Of a stretch of 64,000 bases of DNA, positions 8,910-17,353 are shown one piece after another. The stretch lies in assembly GCF_001482385.1 (NCBI RefSeq), contig NZ_CP013611.1, positions 3,913,501-3,977,500 on the forward strand. The letters are read 5' to 3'. The first letter of the stretch is position 1. Every line of letters starts with the position of its first letter. Below the pieces are notes generated by a model. The model was not told where the DNA came from and did no database searches. It saw only the letters and a program-made list of their open reading frames with translations. The DNA comes from Pseudoalteromonas rubra. GTDB taxonomy: Bacteria; Pseudomonadota; Gammaproteobacteria; Enterobacterales; Alteromonadaceae. Position numbers and translations under genes: made by a program.

Positions 8910-10577
8910 TTAGTTTTTCCTCGCGTTCGCCAAAGAGATCCCGCCAAAGGGACGCAACTCTATGCCCATGACGCTGGTATTACTGGCCTGAAAGCGCATG
9001 CCATGGGCGATTGGCACCACTGGTAGTTCAGTAATCAGCATTTGCTGGGCTTGCTGATAAAACTGTTTACGCTGTTGCAGATCTGTGGTGTCGAGTGCCT
9101 GAGTCAGTAATAAATCAAACTCAGGATTACACCAGTTGGCGGGGTTTTTACCGCTAAATGTGGCCGTGCAGCTTAATAAAGGGCTGAAAAAATTGTCCGG
9201 ATCGGGTGTATCCGCAGCCCAGCCAAGCAGTACGCTGTCATGTTCATGTTTACCCACTCGCTCCAGGAAGGTATTCCATTCGTACTCAACTATGGTGGCC
9301 CGGATGCCAATTTCGCGTAGATCGCTTTGGATCAACTCGGCCATTTTACGGGCATTGGGATTATAAATACGGGATACTGGCATGGCCCATAGGTCCATTT
9401 CAAAGCCGTCAGGGAAACCGGCTTGTATCAAAAATTCCCGAGCGCGCTCGGGGTCATAGCTGGGCATAGCCTGAGTCTGAAACGCCCACGAAGAAGGCGG
9501 CAAAATTGAACGGGCCTGGATCCCGTTACCGTAAAACACCGCTTTCATGATTTTTTGAAAGTCGATACTGTGTGCCAGAGCTTTACGTACCAGGACATTA
9601 TCAAACGGCGGTTTTTCAGTGTTAAACGCCCAGTAGCCGACATTTAAATTGACGGCCTTATCGACCCGAATATCGCTGCGTGCCGCCAGGGTTTCCAGCT
9701 GCGTGGCGCTCGGGTGAGCGGTTATGTCGCATTCTTTGGTCAGCATTTTGGCAATACGGCTGGTGTTATTGGTGGTGATGTCATAGACCAGCTGATCCAT
9801 GGCCAGGTCGTGTTTCCAGTAACCCGGGTGCTTGTGATAACGGATCAGGTTATCACGCAGGAAGCCTTTGTATTTATACGGGCCTGTGCCTACTGGCAGC
9901 ATATCGAAATCCTGTTTATTTTCCTGCTCTACCAGTTGCATGGCGTATTCCTGTGACAAGATCACAGCAAAGTCGGTGGCAATATTAGATAAAAAACTAC
10001 TTTCACTGCTAAATAGCTCAAATCGCACCGTGTAATCGTCTACTTTAACTATCCGGCGGATCAACTGGTCCATGCCGACACTTTGAAAATACGGGTAATT
10101 GGCATCACCGACAAAGTGAAAAGGATTGTAGACGTCGAACAGGCGATTGAACGAAAACACCACATCATCCGCATTCATGGTACGTGTGGGCGTGAAGTAG
10201 TCTGTGCTGTGGAAAGTAACGTCTTGACGCAGTGTAAAGGTGATTTGTTTACCATCTTCACTGATCTCCCACGCCGTTGCCAGCTCCGGACGAAATTCAG
10301 CGGTGAGGGGATCTATACTGATCAAGGTGTTGTAGAGCTGGTTGGCTATGATATCTATGGTTGAGCCTGTGGTCGTCACCTGTGGGTTAAACGAGACCGG
10401 GTTGGCTTCGGCGCAATAGACGATACCCTGGATTTTACGCTGGGCTTGTGCGGTTCTGTCACCACAGCCACTTAGCAGGACGCTGAGCAAAGCGCCGATA
10501 GACAGCAGCCAGCGTAAGCCCGGATGCGCTGAGTGAGGCACCCGGGTTGATGTTTTATCAGTTGCTCTGTTAGCCAC
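8910..10577 (-). CDS. sapA: SapA, periplasmic solute-binding lipoprotein of the Sap transporter
   Basis: A 555-residue family 5 extracellular solute-binding protein. It starts with GTG at 10577, two bases after the pspF stop, with AGAGG upstream. After an unusually long basic N-region the hydrophobic segment ends in a lipobox-like LLSGC near residue 38, so it is probably a lipoprotein anchored in the periplasm. The mature protein shows typical family 5 landmarks (ELATAWEISEDGKQITFTLR, LRQDVTFH, ADDVVFSFNRL). It binds peptide- or haem-like ligands in homologues. Read-through from pspF places the whole transporter under the control region of the envelope-stress regulator. Confidence 0.88.
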   Translation of the reverse strand: MANRATDKTSTRVPHSAHPGLRWLLSIGALLSVLLSGCGDRTAQAQRKIQGIVYCAEANPVSFNPQVTTTGSTIDIIANQLYNTLISIDPLTAEFRPELATAWEISEDGKQITFTLRQDVTFHSTDYFTPTRTMNADDVVFSFNRLFDVYNPFHFVGDANYPYFQSVGMDQLIRRIVKVDDYTVRFELFSSESSFLSNIATDFAVILSQEYAMQLVEQENKQDFDMLPVGTGPYKYKGFLRDNLIRYHKHPGYWKHDLAMDQLVYDITTNNTSRIAKMLTKECDITAHPSATQLETLAARSDIRVDKAVNLNVGYWAFNTEKPPFDNVLVRKALAHSIDFQKIMKAVFYGNGIQARSILPPSSWAFQTQAMPSYDPERAREFLIQAGFPDGFEMDLWAMPVSRIYNPNARKMAELIQSDLREIGIRATIVEYEWNTFLERVGKHEHDSVLLGWAADTPDPDNFFSPLLSCTATFSGKNPANWCNPEFDLLLTQALDTTDLQQRKQFYQQAQQMLITELPVVPIAHGMRFQASNTSVMGIELRPFGGISLANARKN

Positions 10578-10579
10578 GG

Positions 10580-11644
10580 CTAAGCCTCTTGTTGCGAGTC
10601 CAGTAGGTTGTATTTTTTCAGGTAGCCTCGTAATTGGTGATAGGTTAGCCCGAGGTTCTGAGCGGTTTTTTTCTGGTTAAACTGGCTGTGCTCTAAAGCA
10701 CTACGCAGCAGGTCGATTTCAAATTCATTAGACAGCGTTTTTAAATCGCAAGGAAAAGCGGCCGGTGCGGGTTTGGTTTGCGTTGCTTCAGGCACGACGA
10801 CTGGGGCAACCGCTGCCGGAGCTGGTGTATCGGCGGCCTTTTTAATTCTCTGTGTGGGTCGATAAGGGCTGGCGAACGGGTCAAATACAATCTGGTGAAC
10901 GGCCAGCTGTTCGCTGCCATGGCGATATAAACTTCGCTCTACCACATTCTTAAGTTCACGAATATTGCCCGGCCAGGGGTAATCGAGCAGTAATTCTGTG
11001 GCACTGCGGGTAAAGCCACTGAATAACGACCAGCCCAGATCACGGGCCATATTAATGGCGAAATGTTCGGCCAGCAGCAGGATGTCTTCTTTACGTTCGC
11101 GCAGCGGTGGTAAGGTGATGACGTCAAACGCTAGCCGATCCAGCAAATCGTGACGAAATTCACCATTATCGGCAAGGGTTGGCAGGTCTTCGTTGGTCGC
11201 GCAAACAAGGCGGGTGTCTACTTTGACCGTTTGTTTACCGCCCACGCGTTCGAACTCGCCATATTCAATCACCCGCAGCAGTTTTTCTTGCACCATGGCA
11301 GATGTATTAGCAAGTTCATCGAGGAATAGCGTACCGCTGTTGGCGCGCTCAAAGCGACCTTCGTGGCGTTTACTCGCCCCGGTAAATGCACCGCTTTCAT
11401 GACCAAACAGCTCACTTTCCAGCAAGTTTTCATTCAGTGCGGCACAGTTGAGTTTGACATAGTTCTGGTCCCACCGCTCCGACAAGTAGTGCAAACGGGC
11501 TGCGATCAGCTCTTTACCGGTACCACGTTCTCCGATGATCAGCACTGGCTTTTCCAGAGGTGCCAGTTGCGACACCTGATCCAATACCGCTAGAAAGCTA
11601 TCCGACTGGCCGAGTAAATTATCCTGTTGGCGAAACTGGCTCAT
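10580..11644 (-). CDS. pspF: PspF, sigma-54-dependent activator of the phage shock response
   Basis: A 354-residue enhancer-binding protein without an N-terminal receiver domain, as expected for PspF. The AAA+ domain has Walker A GERGTGKE (residues 38-45), the sigma-54-contacting GAFTGA loop (85-90) and an arginine-finger region. The C-terminus carries a Fis-type helix-turn-helix (KKTAQNLGLTYHQLRGYLKK). It is about 30 residues longer than E. coli PspF because of an Ala/Pro-rich linker at about 262-296 between the AAA+ and DNA-binding parts. It is divergent from pspA across a 181-base region with a sigma-54 promoter, and is followed 2 bases later by sapA. In the known system PspA binds PspF and holds it inactive until membrane stress. 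Confidence 0.93.
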   Translation of the reverse strand: MSQFRQQDNLLGQSDSFLAVLDQVSQLAPLEKPVLIIGERGTGKELIAARLHYLSERWDQNYVKLNCAALNENLLESELFGHESGAFTGASKRHEGRFERANSGTLFLDELANTSAMVQEKLLRVIEYGEFERVGGKQTVKVDTRLVCATNEDLPTLADNGEFRHDLLDRLAFDVITLPPLRERKEDILLLAEHFAINMARDLGWSLFSGFTRSATELLLDYPWPGNIRELKNVVERSLYRHGSEQLAVHQIVFDPFASPYRPTQRIKKAADTPAPAAVAPVVVPEATQTKPAPAAFPCDLKTLSNEFEIDLLRSALEHSQFNQKKTAQNLGLTYHQLRGYLKKYNLLDSQQEA

Positions 11645-11763
11645 ATTGCCTAACTCTTAGTATTTTTGACTAACATCTAGTGTATTTTAAAAAACGATGA
11701 AGCGAAAGTATTTTTCTATAATTATAACTTGTTGATTTTAATAAAGTAATTTTATTGAAAATT

Positions 11764-11780
11764 TGGCAAGCTAATTGATA
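11764..11780 (+). promoter_or_regulatory. Sigma-54 type promoter of pspA
   Basis: TGGCA at 11764-11768 and TTGAT at 11775-11779 give the GG-N10-GA spacing (GG at 11765-11766, GA at 11777-11778) of a -24/-12 promoter, with GA in place of the preferred GC. It lies 46 bases before pspA and downstream of a very AT-rich stretch (11690-11760) suited to PspF and IHF binding. Confidence 0.72.
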
Positions 11781-11825
11781 CATCTAACCAGCAAACTAAA
11801 TTACTAACCAAAGAGGTAATAGATT

Positions 11826-12485
11826 ATGGGAATCTTTTCACGTTTTGCTGATATTGTTAATTCTAATATCAATGCGATTCTGGATAAAGCGGAAGATCCA
11901 GAAAAAATGGTCCGGTTGATCATTCAGGAAATGGAAGACACCTTGGTTGAAGTACGTTCGACGTCGGCAAAGACACTGGCAGAGAAAAAAGAGCTGGAAC
12001 GTCGTGTTGAGCAGCTGCGTACGCAGGCTGATGACTGGCAGCAAAAGGCAGAATTGGCACTGACTAAAGACCGTGAGGATCTGGCACGTGCGGCGCTGTT
12101 AGAAAAGCAAAAAGCCACTGATGCAGCAGACAGTGTGACACAGGAGTTATCACACGTTGAGTCACACATTGAGAAGCTGCAACAGGAAGTAACGACCTTG
12201 CAGGAAAAGCTGGCGGATGCAAAAGCGCGTCAAAAAGCCATTGTCCTGCGTCAGCGCTCCGCCGAATCACGTTTGGATGTGAAAAAGGCGCTGGATAGCA
12301 GCAAAGTCGAGGATGCACTGAATCGTTTCGAACGTTACGAGAGCAAAATCGACGGACTGGAGTCTCAGGTCGAATCATACGATTTAGGCAAGAAATCGCT
12401 GGCTGATGAGATTGCCGATCTGCAAAAAAATGAAAAAGTAGACGATGAACTCGAGGCGCTGAAGAAAAAGTTAGCCGATAAGTGA
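11826..12485 (+). CDS. pspA: PspA, phage shock protein A
   Basis: A 219-residue ESCRT-III-like protein predicted to be almost wholly alpha-helical. The N-terminal amphipathic helix MGIFSRFADIVNSNINAIL binds stressed membranes in homologues, and the LDKAEDPEKM motif follows directly. Long Glu/Lys/Gln-rich coiled coils run to the end. The length matches E. coli PspA (222). A good ribosome binding site (AAAGAGG) precedes the ATG. It is first in the pspABC-ycjXF cluster and is separated from pspB by a strong hairpin. It has a dual role: binding PspF to repress the regulon, and oligomerising on damaged membrane to preserve proton motive force. Confidence 0.95.
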   Translation: MGIFSRFADIVNSNINAILDKAEDPEKMVRLIIQEMEDTLVEVRSTSAKTLAEKKELERRVEQLRTQADDWQQKAELALTKDREDLARAALLEKQKATDAADSVTQELSHVESHIEKLQQEVTTLQEKLADAKARQKAIVLRQRSAESRLDVKKALDSSKVEDALNRFERYESKIDGLESQVESYDLGKKSLADEIADLQKNEKVDDELEALKKKLADK

Positions 12486-12490
12486 ATTTG

Positions 12491-12519
12491 ATTGCACCTG
12501 CTGTTAAGGTAGGTGCAAT
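12491..12519 (+). promoter_or_regulatory. Intercistronic hairpin between pspA and pspB
   Basis: A perfect 9-bp inverted repeat (ATTGCACCT at 12491-12499, AGGTGCAAT at 12511-12519) with an 11-base loop lies in the 75-base gap. It lacks a T run, so it may stabilise the pspA message end or partially attenuate transcription, giving more PspA than PspB/C. Confidence 0.55.
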
Positions 12520-12560
12520 AATGAAAAAAATAACGTGCCCAGGTTAGACAGGAGAGGAAT

Positions 12561-12794
12561 ATGTTTGATGCAGAGATTTTAGTCGCCCCGATCATCATTT
12601 TTATGATTGTTGTGGCGCCGCTATGGTTGATCCTGCACTATCGCAGCAAAAAGCAGGTGAGTCAGGGGCTGAGTGAGCATGAGCATCGCCAGCTGGTAGA
12701 GTTGGCACACAAAGCAGAAAAAATGGCGCAGCGCGTTGAAACGTTGGAGGCCCTGCTTGATCAAGAGTCACCAGAATGGAGACGCAAAGTATGA
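12561..12794 (+). CDS. pspB: PspB, phage shock membrane protein
   Basis: A 77-residue protein with one N-terminal transmembrane helix (about residues 7-27) followed by a basic boundary (HYRSKKQ) and a cytoplasmic coiled coil with leucine-zipper-like spacing (EHRQLVELAHKAEKMAQRVETLE). The length and layout match PspB (74 residues in E. coli). A GGAG site precedes the ATG. PspB works with PspC to sense membrane stress and release PspA from PspF. Its stop overlaps the pspC start (ATGA). Confidence 0.93.
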   Translation: MFDAEILVAPIIIFMIVVAPLWLILHYRSKKQVSQGLSEHEHRQLVELAHKAEKMAQRVETLEALLDQESPEWRRKV

Positions 12795-13207
12795 GTAAAC
12801 GTAAACGAGAGTTATATCGCGACCCGAAAAGGGGCAAGTTAGCGGGCGTATGTGCCGGACTCAGTGATTACTTTGATATGGAACTTTGGCTGGTTCGGAT
12901 CCTGTTTGTAACCGCTGTGTTGTTATCAGGTGGCCCACTGTTTATCGTAGTCTATATCGCTTGCTGGTTTATTCTGGACAAAAAAGCAGAAACACCACCG
13001 ACGCCGGGCACAGACAGCAACTACTCGAGCAAAGATGAAGATCCTGTTTCGGTCAAGTTTAAAGTCTGGCAAAAAGGTGAGCCGCCGCGTCAGGCCCTGT
13101 TTGACCTGAAAGAACGTTTAACACGCCTGGATGGCCGTATCCAGCACATGGAAACATATGTCACCTCCAGTGAGTACACGGTAAAACGCGAGATCAACAA
13201 ACTCTGA
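12791..13207 (+). CDS. pspC: PspC, phage shock sensor membrane protein
   Basis: A 138-residue PspC-domain protein. The ATG at 12791 overlaps the pspB stop by four bases and gives the conserved N-terminus MSKRKRELYRDPKRGKLAG followed by VCAGLSDYF, the family hallmark. A membrane segment lies at about residues 36-62, followed by a C-terminal cytoplasmic region ending in a short coiled coil. An earlier in-frame ATG at 12776 lies inside pspB and is less likely. It acts with PspB to transmit membrane stress to PspA. Confidence 0.93.
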   Translation: MSKRKRELYRDPKRGKLAGVCAGLSDYFDMELWLVRILFVTAVLLSGGPLFIVVYIACWFILDKKAETPPTPGTDSNYSSKDEDPVSVKFKVWQKGEPPRQALFDLKERLTRLDGRIQHMETYVTSSEYTVKREINKL

Positions 13208-13281
13208 TCAGAGTGTGAAGGGGTGCTGCCTGGCATTGGCAGCCCTGCCATCTTTGCCAAAAATAAGGAAAATGTGCCTTT

Positions 13282-14688
13282 ATGAGTGTATCGGGCCTGA
13301 CTGCCAGGGCGCTGCAAAAACTACAGCAAACCACCCATAAAACCCTCACCCGAAGCCTGGACAGACATGTCAAACTGGCTGTGACCGGATTCAGCGGTAG
13401 TGGAAAAACGGCCTTTATTACGGCTTTAGTGAAACAATTAACCACTCAGGCGACAGCACAGAACCTGCCTTTTTTTGAAGTTGTGCGAGAGCAGCGACTG
13501 GTTGCTTGCAAGCAGGTACCACAAAGTGCACTGGACATTCCCCGTTTTGAGTACCAACATGCGGTGCAGTATTTACTGGCAGATCCGCCCAGCTGGCCAC
13601 CTTCCACACAGCGGATTAATACCCTGACGCTGGCGTTGAAGTTTCGCTCGGCGCAGGGGGTCAGACAGCACTTCAGTGAAACCCACACTGTTTACCTGGA
13701 GTTGATTGATTATCCGGGTGAATGGCTGATGGACTTGCCGATGTTGAATCAGGACTTTGCATCCTGGAGTGAGCAACAACTCAATCGCTTGAAAAAAACC
13801 GACTATGCGCAGGTCAGTGCGCCTTTTTTACAGCAATTGGAACAATTTGATTCATGTGCAGCGGTGAATGAAAGCGAACTCACAACGATAGCCGGTCTCT
13901 ATGCGGATGTGCTACAGCAGCTCAAGGCACATACTCAACTGGCGCAGCTACAGCCCGGCCGCATGTTGATCCCTGGTGAGCTCGACGGCGCACCGATTTT
14001 GCAATTTTTCCCATTGCCAGCCCCACAAAATGCATCTGAGCAGAGCCAGTATCACCACCTTGAGCAGCGCTTTGAAGCCTATAAAAAGCAGGTTATCACC
14101 CCATTTTACCGAGAGCATTTTTGCCGCTTCGACCGCCAGCTGGTGCTGGTGGATTTGCTCAGTGCGCTTAACGATGGACATACCACATTAACTGAAACTC
14201 AGGCTGCATTAAGCGATACACTGGCGATGTTTCGTCATGGTAAAAGTGGTTTATTGGGGCGTTTGTTTCGTCCCAGCATAGACAAGGTGCTGTTTGCTGC
14301 TAATAAATGTGACAATGTTGCGCTGGCAGATCAGGATAAGCTGACCCGATTATTACACGCTTTACTGATCCCCAGCGAGAACGAACTGAAATTCTCAGGT
14401 GTCGATATTGATACCATGGCGATTTCTTCAGTGAAGAGCACCCAGCCAAAACAGCTCACTGAGCAGGGGAAACCCCTGTCTTGTATTTACGGTAAGCCGG
14501 TTGGTGAATCTAGCTATATTAGTTATTTACCGCCTATTCCACCTGAACATCTGCCAACTGAGCAGCAGTGGCCAAAACAGGGCTATGAGTTTTTGTCTTT
14601 TGAGCCTTACCCGGCTTATCAGGGGCAAATTGAACATATTCGTCTGGACCATGTATTACAGTTTTTATTGGGAGATAAACTTCTATGA
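13282..14688 (+). CDS. ycjX: YcjX family P-loop GTPase-like protein
   Basis: A 468-residue protein of the YcjX family, matching the usual length. The Walker A motif is GFSGSGKTAF at residues 36-45. Further conserved segments include LIDYPGEWLMDLPML and the FAANKCD stretch, which resembles a nucleotide-specificity motif. It lies 74 bases after pspC and overlaps ycjF by four bases (ATGA), the same order as in the extended psp operon of enterobacteria, where ycjXF are PspF-regulated. Biochemical function is not established; a role in envelope stress is inferred from the linkage. Confidence 0.9.
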   Translation: MSVSGLTARALQKLQQTTHKTLTRSLDRHVKLAVTGFSGSGKTAFITALVKQLTTQATAQNLPFFEVVREQRLVACKQVPQSALDIPRFEYQHAVQYLLADPPSWPPSTQRINTLTLALKFRSAQGVRQHFSETHTVYLELIDYPGEWLMDLPMLNQDFASWSEQQLNRLKKTDYAQVSAPFLQQLEQFDSCAAVNESELTTIAGLYADVLQQLKAHTQLAQLQPGRMLIPGELDGAPILQFFPLPAPQNASEQSQYHHLEQRFEAYKKQVITPFYREHFCRFDRQLVLVDLLSALNDGHTTLTETQAALSDTLAMFRHGKSGLLGRLFRPSIDKVLFAANKCDNVALADQDKLTRLLHALLIPSENELKFSGVDIDTMAISSVKSTQPKQLTEQGKPLSCIYGKPVGESSYISYLPPIPPEHLPTEQQWPKQGYEFLSFEPYPAYQGQIEHIRLDHVLQFLLGDKLL

Positions 14689-15761
14689 GTGAGCCTGCCC
14701 AGTCACCCAGAGGACGGCGAGTTCGGGTTGAAGCAGCCCCACAGGCTGCCCAGCCAGCAATAGAACCCGACGATACGCAACAAGCCCGGCGAATAGACGA
14801 AAGTGCGGAGCACATCGAGGTCGGGACATCACACGTCCCGGAAGCGGCGCTGGATACTCAGTTGCAGTCGCTCGATGTGGAAGCCGTTACACAGCCGGTC
14901 AGCACCGGGCTGACCTGGCGCAAATTATTACTGCTGGGACTGGCTGTTCTCATTCCGGTAGAAATGGGCCTGACATTGATTGAGGCGTTCAGCCGTAGCT
15001 GGCTGCTGGCCGGGTTGTACGGGGTGGTCATTGTGAGTGCCCTGGCTGTACTGGGCAAGTTTTGCTGGTCGGAAGTACGCGCGCTTGGCAGGCTGAAAAA
15101 GTTGCAACAGCAACGCATCGGGGCACAAAGATTAATGAGCAGTAACCAAATAGGTGAAGCGCAGGCCTGGTTGAAGCCGTTGTTAAAGCAGCATGACCCA
15201 CATCAGGTTAGCCAGTTTATGGCGACGGTCCAGCCTCATTTTACCGATCAGGAAGTACTGGCCTTATATGACGCGACTTTATTAAAAGACCTGGACGAGC
15301 AGGCCCGAACTTTGATAGCTCAGTTTGCCAGTACGTCCGCACTGATGGTGGCGATTAGTCCAATGGCCATTACCGATATGCTGGCCGTGTTATGGCGGGG
15401 TGTTACACTGATTGAGCGGCTCAGCCAGTTGTACGGCATTAAACTGGGGTATCGCAGTCGCATCGAACTTTACCGTTTGCTGCTCAAGCAGATCGTTTTT
15501 GTCGGTGCCAGTGAGTTGCTGAGCGATCTGGCAGCCACCAGCCTGGGCGCGGAGCTGTTGGGTAAATTGTCTGCGCGGTCAGCACAGGGACTCAGCGCTG
15601 GCGTGTTCACCGCCCGACTGGGTTATAAAGCCATGGATTTATGTCGGCCTATTCCTGCTAAGGCGCCGGCAGCTGGATACTTGTCACAAACGGCACGACA
15701 ACTCGCAAGCCTGTTAATTCGTCAGTCCTCTGACAAGTCGGAGGAGACAAACAAAAAATAG
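14685..15761 (+). CDS. ycjF: YcjF family inner-membrane protein (DUF697)
   Basis: A 358-residue membrane protein of the TIGR01620/YcjF family. An N-terminal hydrophilic, Ala/Pro/Gln-rich tail of about 75 residues precedes two adjacent membrane segments (about 80-103 and 107-127). A long cytoplasmic region and a C-terminal DUF697-type domain (around VAISPMAITDMLAVLWRG) follow. It is translationally coupled to ycjX and is probably its membrane partner. A hairpin follows 23 bases after the stop. Confidence 0.88.
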   Translation: MSEPAQSPRGRRVRVEAAPQAAQPAIEPDDTQQARRIDESAEHIEVGTSHVPEAALDTQLQSLDVEAVTQPVSTGLTWRKLLLLGLAVLIPVEMGLTLIEAFSRSWLLAGLYGVVIVSALAVLGKFCWSEVRALGRLKKLQQQRIGAQRLMSSNQIGEAQAWLKPLLKQHDPHQVSQFMATVQPHFTDQEVLALYDATLLKDLDEQARTLIAQFASTSALMVAISPMAITDMLAVLWRGVTLIERLSQLYGIKLGYRSRIELYRLLLKQIVFVGASELLSDLAATSLGAELLGKLSARSAQGLSAGVFTARLGYKAMDLCRPIPAKAPAAGYLSQTARQLASLLIRQSSDKSEETNKK

Positions 15762-15784
15762 TGTGTAAGTACATACTTTTTCTT

Positions 15785-15822
15785 CAGGGTTTAATATGAA
15801 AGGAAACCCTGGCTTCCCCTAT
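15785..15822 (+). terminator. Putative terminator of the psp-ycjXF operon
   Basis: An 8-bp inverted repeat (CAGGGTTT at 15785-15792, AAACCCTG at 15804-15811) with an 11-base loop is followed by a short pyrimidine/T-rich stretch. A second 7-bp inverted repeat (ACCCGAG/CTCGGGT, 15846-15872) lies just downstream and could be a back-up terminator or an operator for the next gene. Confidence 0.5.
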
Positions 15823-15961
15823 TTTTCATGACAACTTATGTGTACACCCGAGTGAATTTAACAGGCTCGGGTTAGCCATCTGCGCGTCCGGCACGCTTGT
15901 ACATTTTTGTGCCATGGAATATCTAATTAGTATTCATCCGAATAACAAAAATAGGCAAGCA

Positions 15962-17140
15962 ATGAAGAAGTTACACGATCAGACCAATTGTATTCATGGT
16001 CCACACCACTTTGATGATCCACATGGTGCACTGACGGCGCCTTTGTATCAGAGTTCAACGTTCAAGTTTAAAGATGCGGCACAGGGGGCTGCGCGTTTTG
16101 CTGGTGAAGAGGTTGGTTATATCTATACCCGCCTTGGTAACCCTACCACCCGAGAGCTGGAAGAGAAGCTCGCACAGCTAGAAGAAATGGAAGATGCAGC
16201 GGCCACCGCAACTGGCATGGGCGCCGTATCCGCTTCCGTGTTGAGCTTTTTACAACAAGGCGATCACCTGATTGCATCCAAAGCCCTGTATGGATGTAGC
16301 TTTGCTTTATTTGCGCATATGTTGCCCAAATTCGGTATCGAGGTGACCTTTGTTGATATGACGGATCCGCAGGCATTGGCCGACGCGGTACAGCCAAACA
16401 GTAAGATGTTGTTTGCCGAAACGCCCATCAATCCAAATATGACGGTATTGGATTTGGCAATGTTGGGGCAGTTTGCTCAGCAGCATAAGCTGATCAGTGT
16501 GGTAGACAACACCTTTATGACGCCATTACTGCAAAAACCCAAGCACTTTGGCATCGACATTGTGATCCACAGTGCCACCAAGTATCTCAACGGACATGGC
16601 GACGTAGTAGCAGGCATTGTGTGTGGTAGTGCAGAGCATATCGAACTTATCAAACTGACCGTATTGAAAGACATCGGCGCGACCATCAGTCCACACGATG
16701 CCTGGCTCATCAATCGTGGCCTTAAAACCTTGCATGTGCGCGTTGCACGTCACTGCGAAAATGCACAGAAAGTGGCTGAGTTCCTTGATGGCCATCCGAA
16801 GGTGGACACCGTTTACTACCCGGGTTTGCCGTCTCATCCAGGTTATCGATTCCTTGGTGAGCAAATGAAAGGGGCAGGTGGTGTCATTGCATTTGAGATC
16901 AAAGGCGGAGTCAGTGAGGGTGAGAAGTTTATTAATGCCACTGAGCTTTGCACACTGGCCGTGAGTCTGGGCGATCCAGAAACGCTGATCCAGCACCCGG
17001 CATCGATGACGCACTCTCCCTACACACCAGAAGAGCGTCAGGCAGCTGGGATTTCAGATGGCCTGATCCGCATTTCTGTGGGACTGGAAGCGGTGGAAGA
17101 TATCATCGATGACCTAGAAAATGCGTTTTTGTGTATATAA
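15962..17140 (+). CDS. megL: Methionine gamma-lyase (Cys/Met metabolism PLP enzyme)
   Basis: A 392-residue PLP-dependent enzyme that should split L-methionine into methanethiol, 2-oxobutyrate and ammonia. The PLP lysine is Lys207 in HSATKYLNGHGD. The YGCSFAL motif (Tyr110, Cys112) contains the cysteine that distinguishes methionine gamma-lyases from cystathionine gamma-synthases and lyases. Close resemblance continues through SLGDPETLIQHPASMTHS. The start at 15962 gives the usual N-terminus; an upstream in-frame ATG at 15914 adds 16 unusual residues and lacks family support. It stands alone between two terminator-like hairpins. Cystathionine gamma-lyase is the main alternative, made less likely by Cys112. 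Confidence 0.85.
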   Translation: MKKLHDQTNCIHGPHHFDDPHGALTAPLYQSSTFKFKDAAQGAARFAGEEVGYIYTRLGNPTTRELEEKLAQLEEMEDAAATATGMGAVSASVLSFLQQGDHLIASKALYGCSFALFAHMLPKFGIEVTFVDMTDPQALADAVQPNSKMLFAETPINPNMTVLDLAMLGQFAQQHKLISVVDNTFMTPLLQKPKHFGIDIVIHSATKYLNGHGDVVAGIVCGSAEHIELIKLTVLKDIGATISPHDAWLINRGLKTLHVRVARHCENAQKVAEFLDGHPKVDTVYYPGLPSHPGYRFLGEQMKGAGGVIAFEIKGGVSEGEKFINATELCTLAVSLGDPETLIQHPASMTHSPYTPEERQAAGISDGLIRISVGLEAVEDIIDDLENAFLCI

Positions 17141-17166
17141 TTATTTACGAGTATCACCTCTGCATG

Positions 17167-17195
17167 CCCTATAAAATATAGGGTGTATGTTTTTG
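17167..17195 (+). terminator. Terminator-like hairpin after megL
   Basis: CCCTATA (17167-17173) and TATAGGG (17177-17183) form a perfect 7-bp stem with a 3-base loop, followed by a T-rich stretch, 26 bases past the megL stop. Confidence 0.55.
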
Positions 17196-17205
17196 TGTCT
17201 GTTTG

Positions 17206-17223
17206 TGTAATTTATAGTGTACA
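17206..17223 (+). promoter_or_regulatory. TyrR/PhhR-like box upstream of phhA
   Basis: TGTAAT-N6-TGTACA matches the TyrR consensus TGTAAA-N6-TTTACA at 10 of 12 defined positions. It lies 130 bases upstream of phhA, whose homologues in other gammaproteobacteria are controlled by TyrR/PhhR. This is assigned by motif only. Confidence 0.45.
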
Positions 17224-17238
17224 AAAATGACCTTTCTG

Positions 17239-17261
17239 GCCAGGCCGATTTCGGGCCTGGC
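17239..17261 (+). terminator. GC-rich hairpin in the megL-phhA interval
   Basis: GCCAGGCC (17239-17246) and GGCCTGGC (17254-17261) form a perfect 8-bp stem with a 7-base loop, followed by TATTAAACTTTT. It may be a second megL terminator. Because it lies downstream of the TyrR-like box it could alternatively act as a leader attenuator for phhAB. Confidence 0.5.
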
Positions 17262-17353
17262 TATTAAACTTTTCCTCACTTTTACATAGTATCCGGATAA
17301 CACTTTGACGCGTTGTTTTTGTTCATACACGACGCATTACCAAGAAGGTTACT

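Noticed and set aside
15846-15872. MetJ or other defined operator for megL
   Set aside because: There is a 7-bp inverted repeat (ACCCGAG/CTCGGGT) but it does not match the AGACGTCT MetJ box or another operator I can name.
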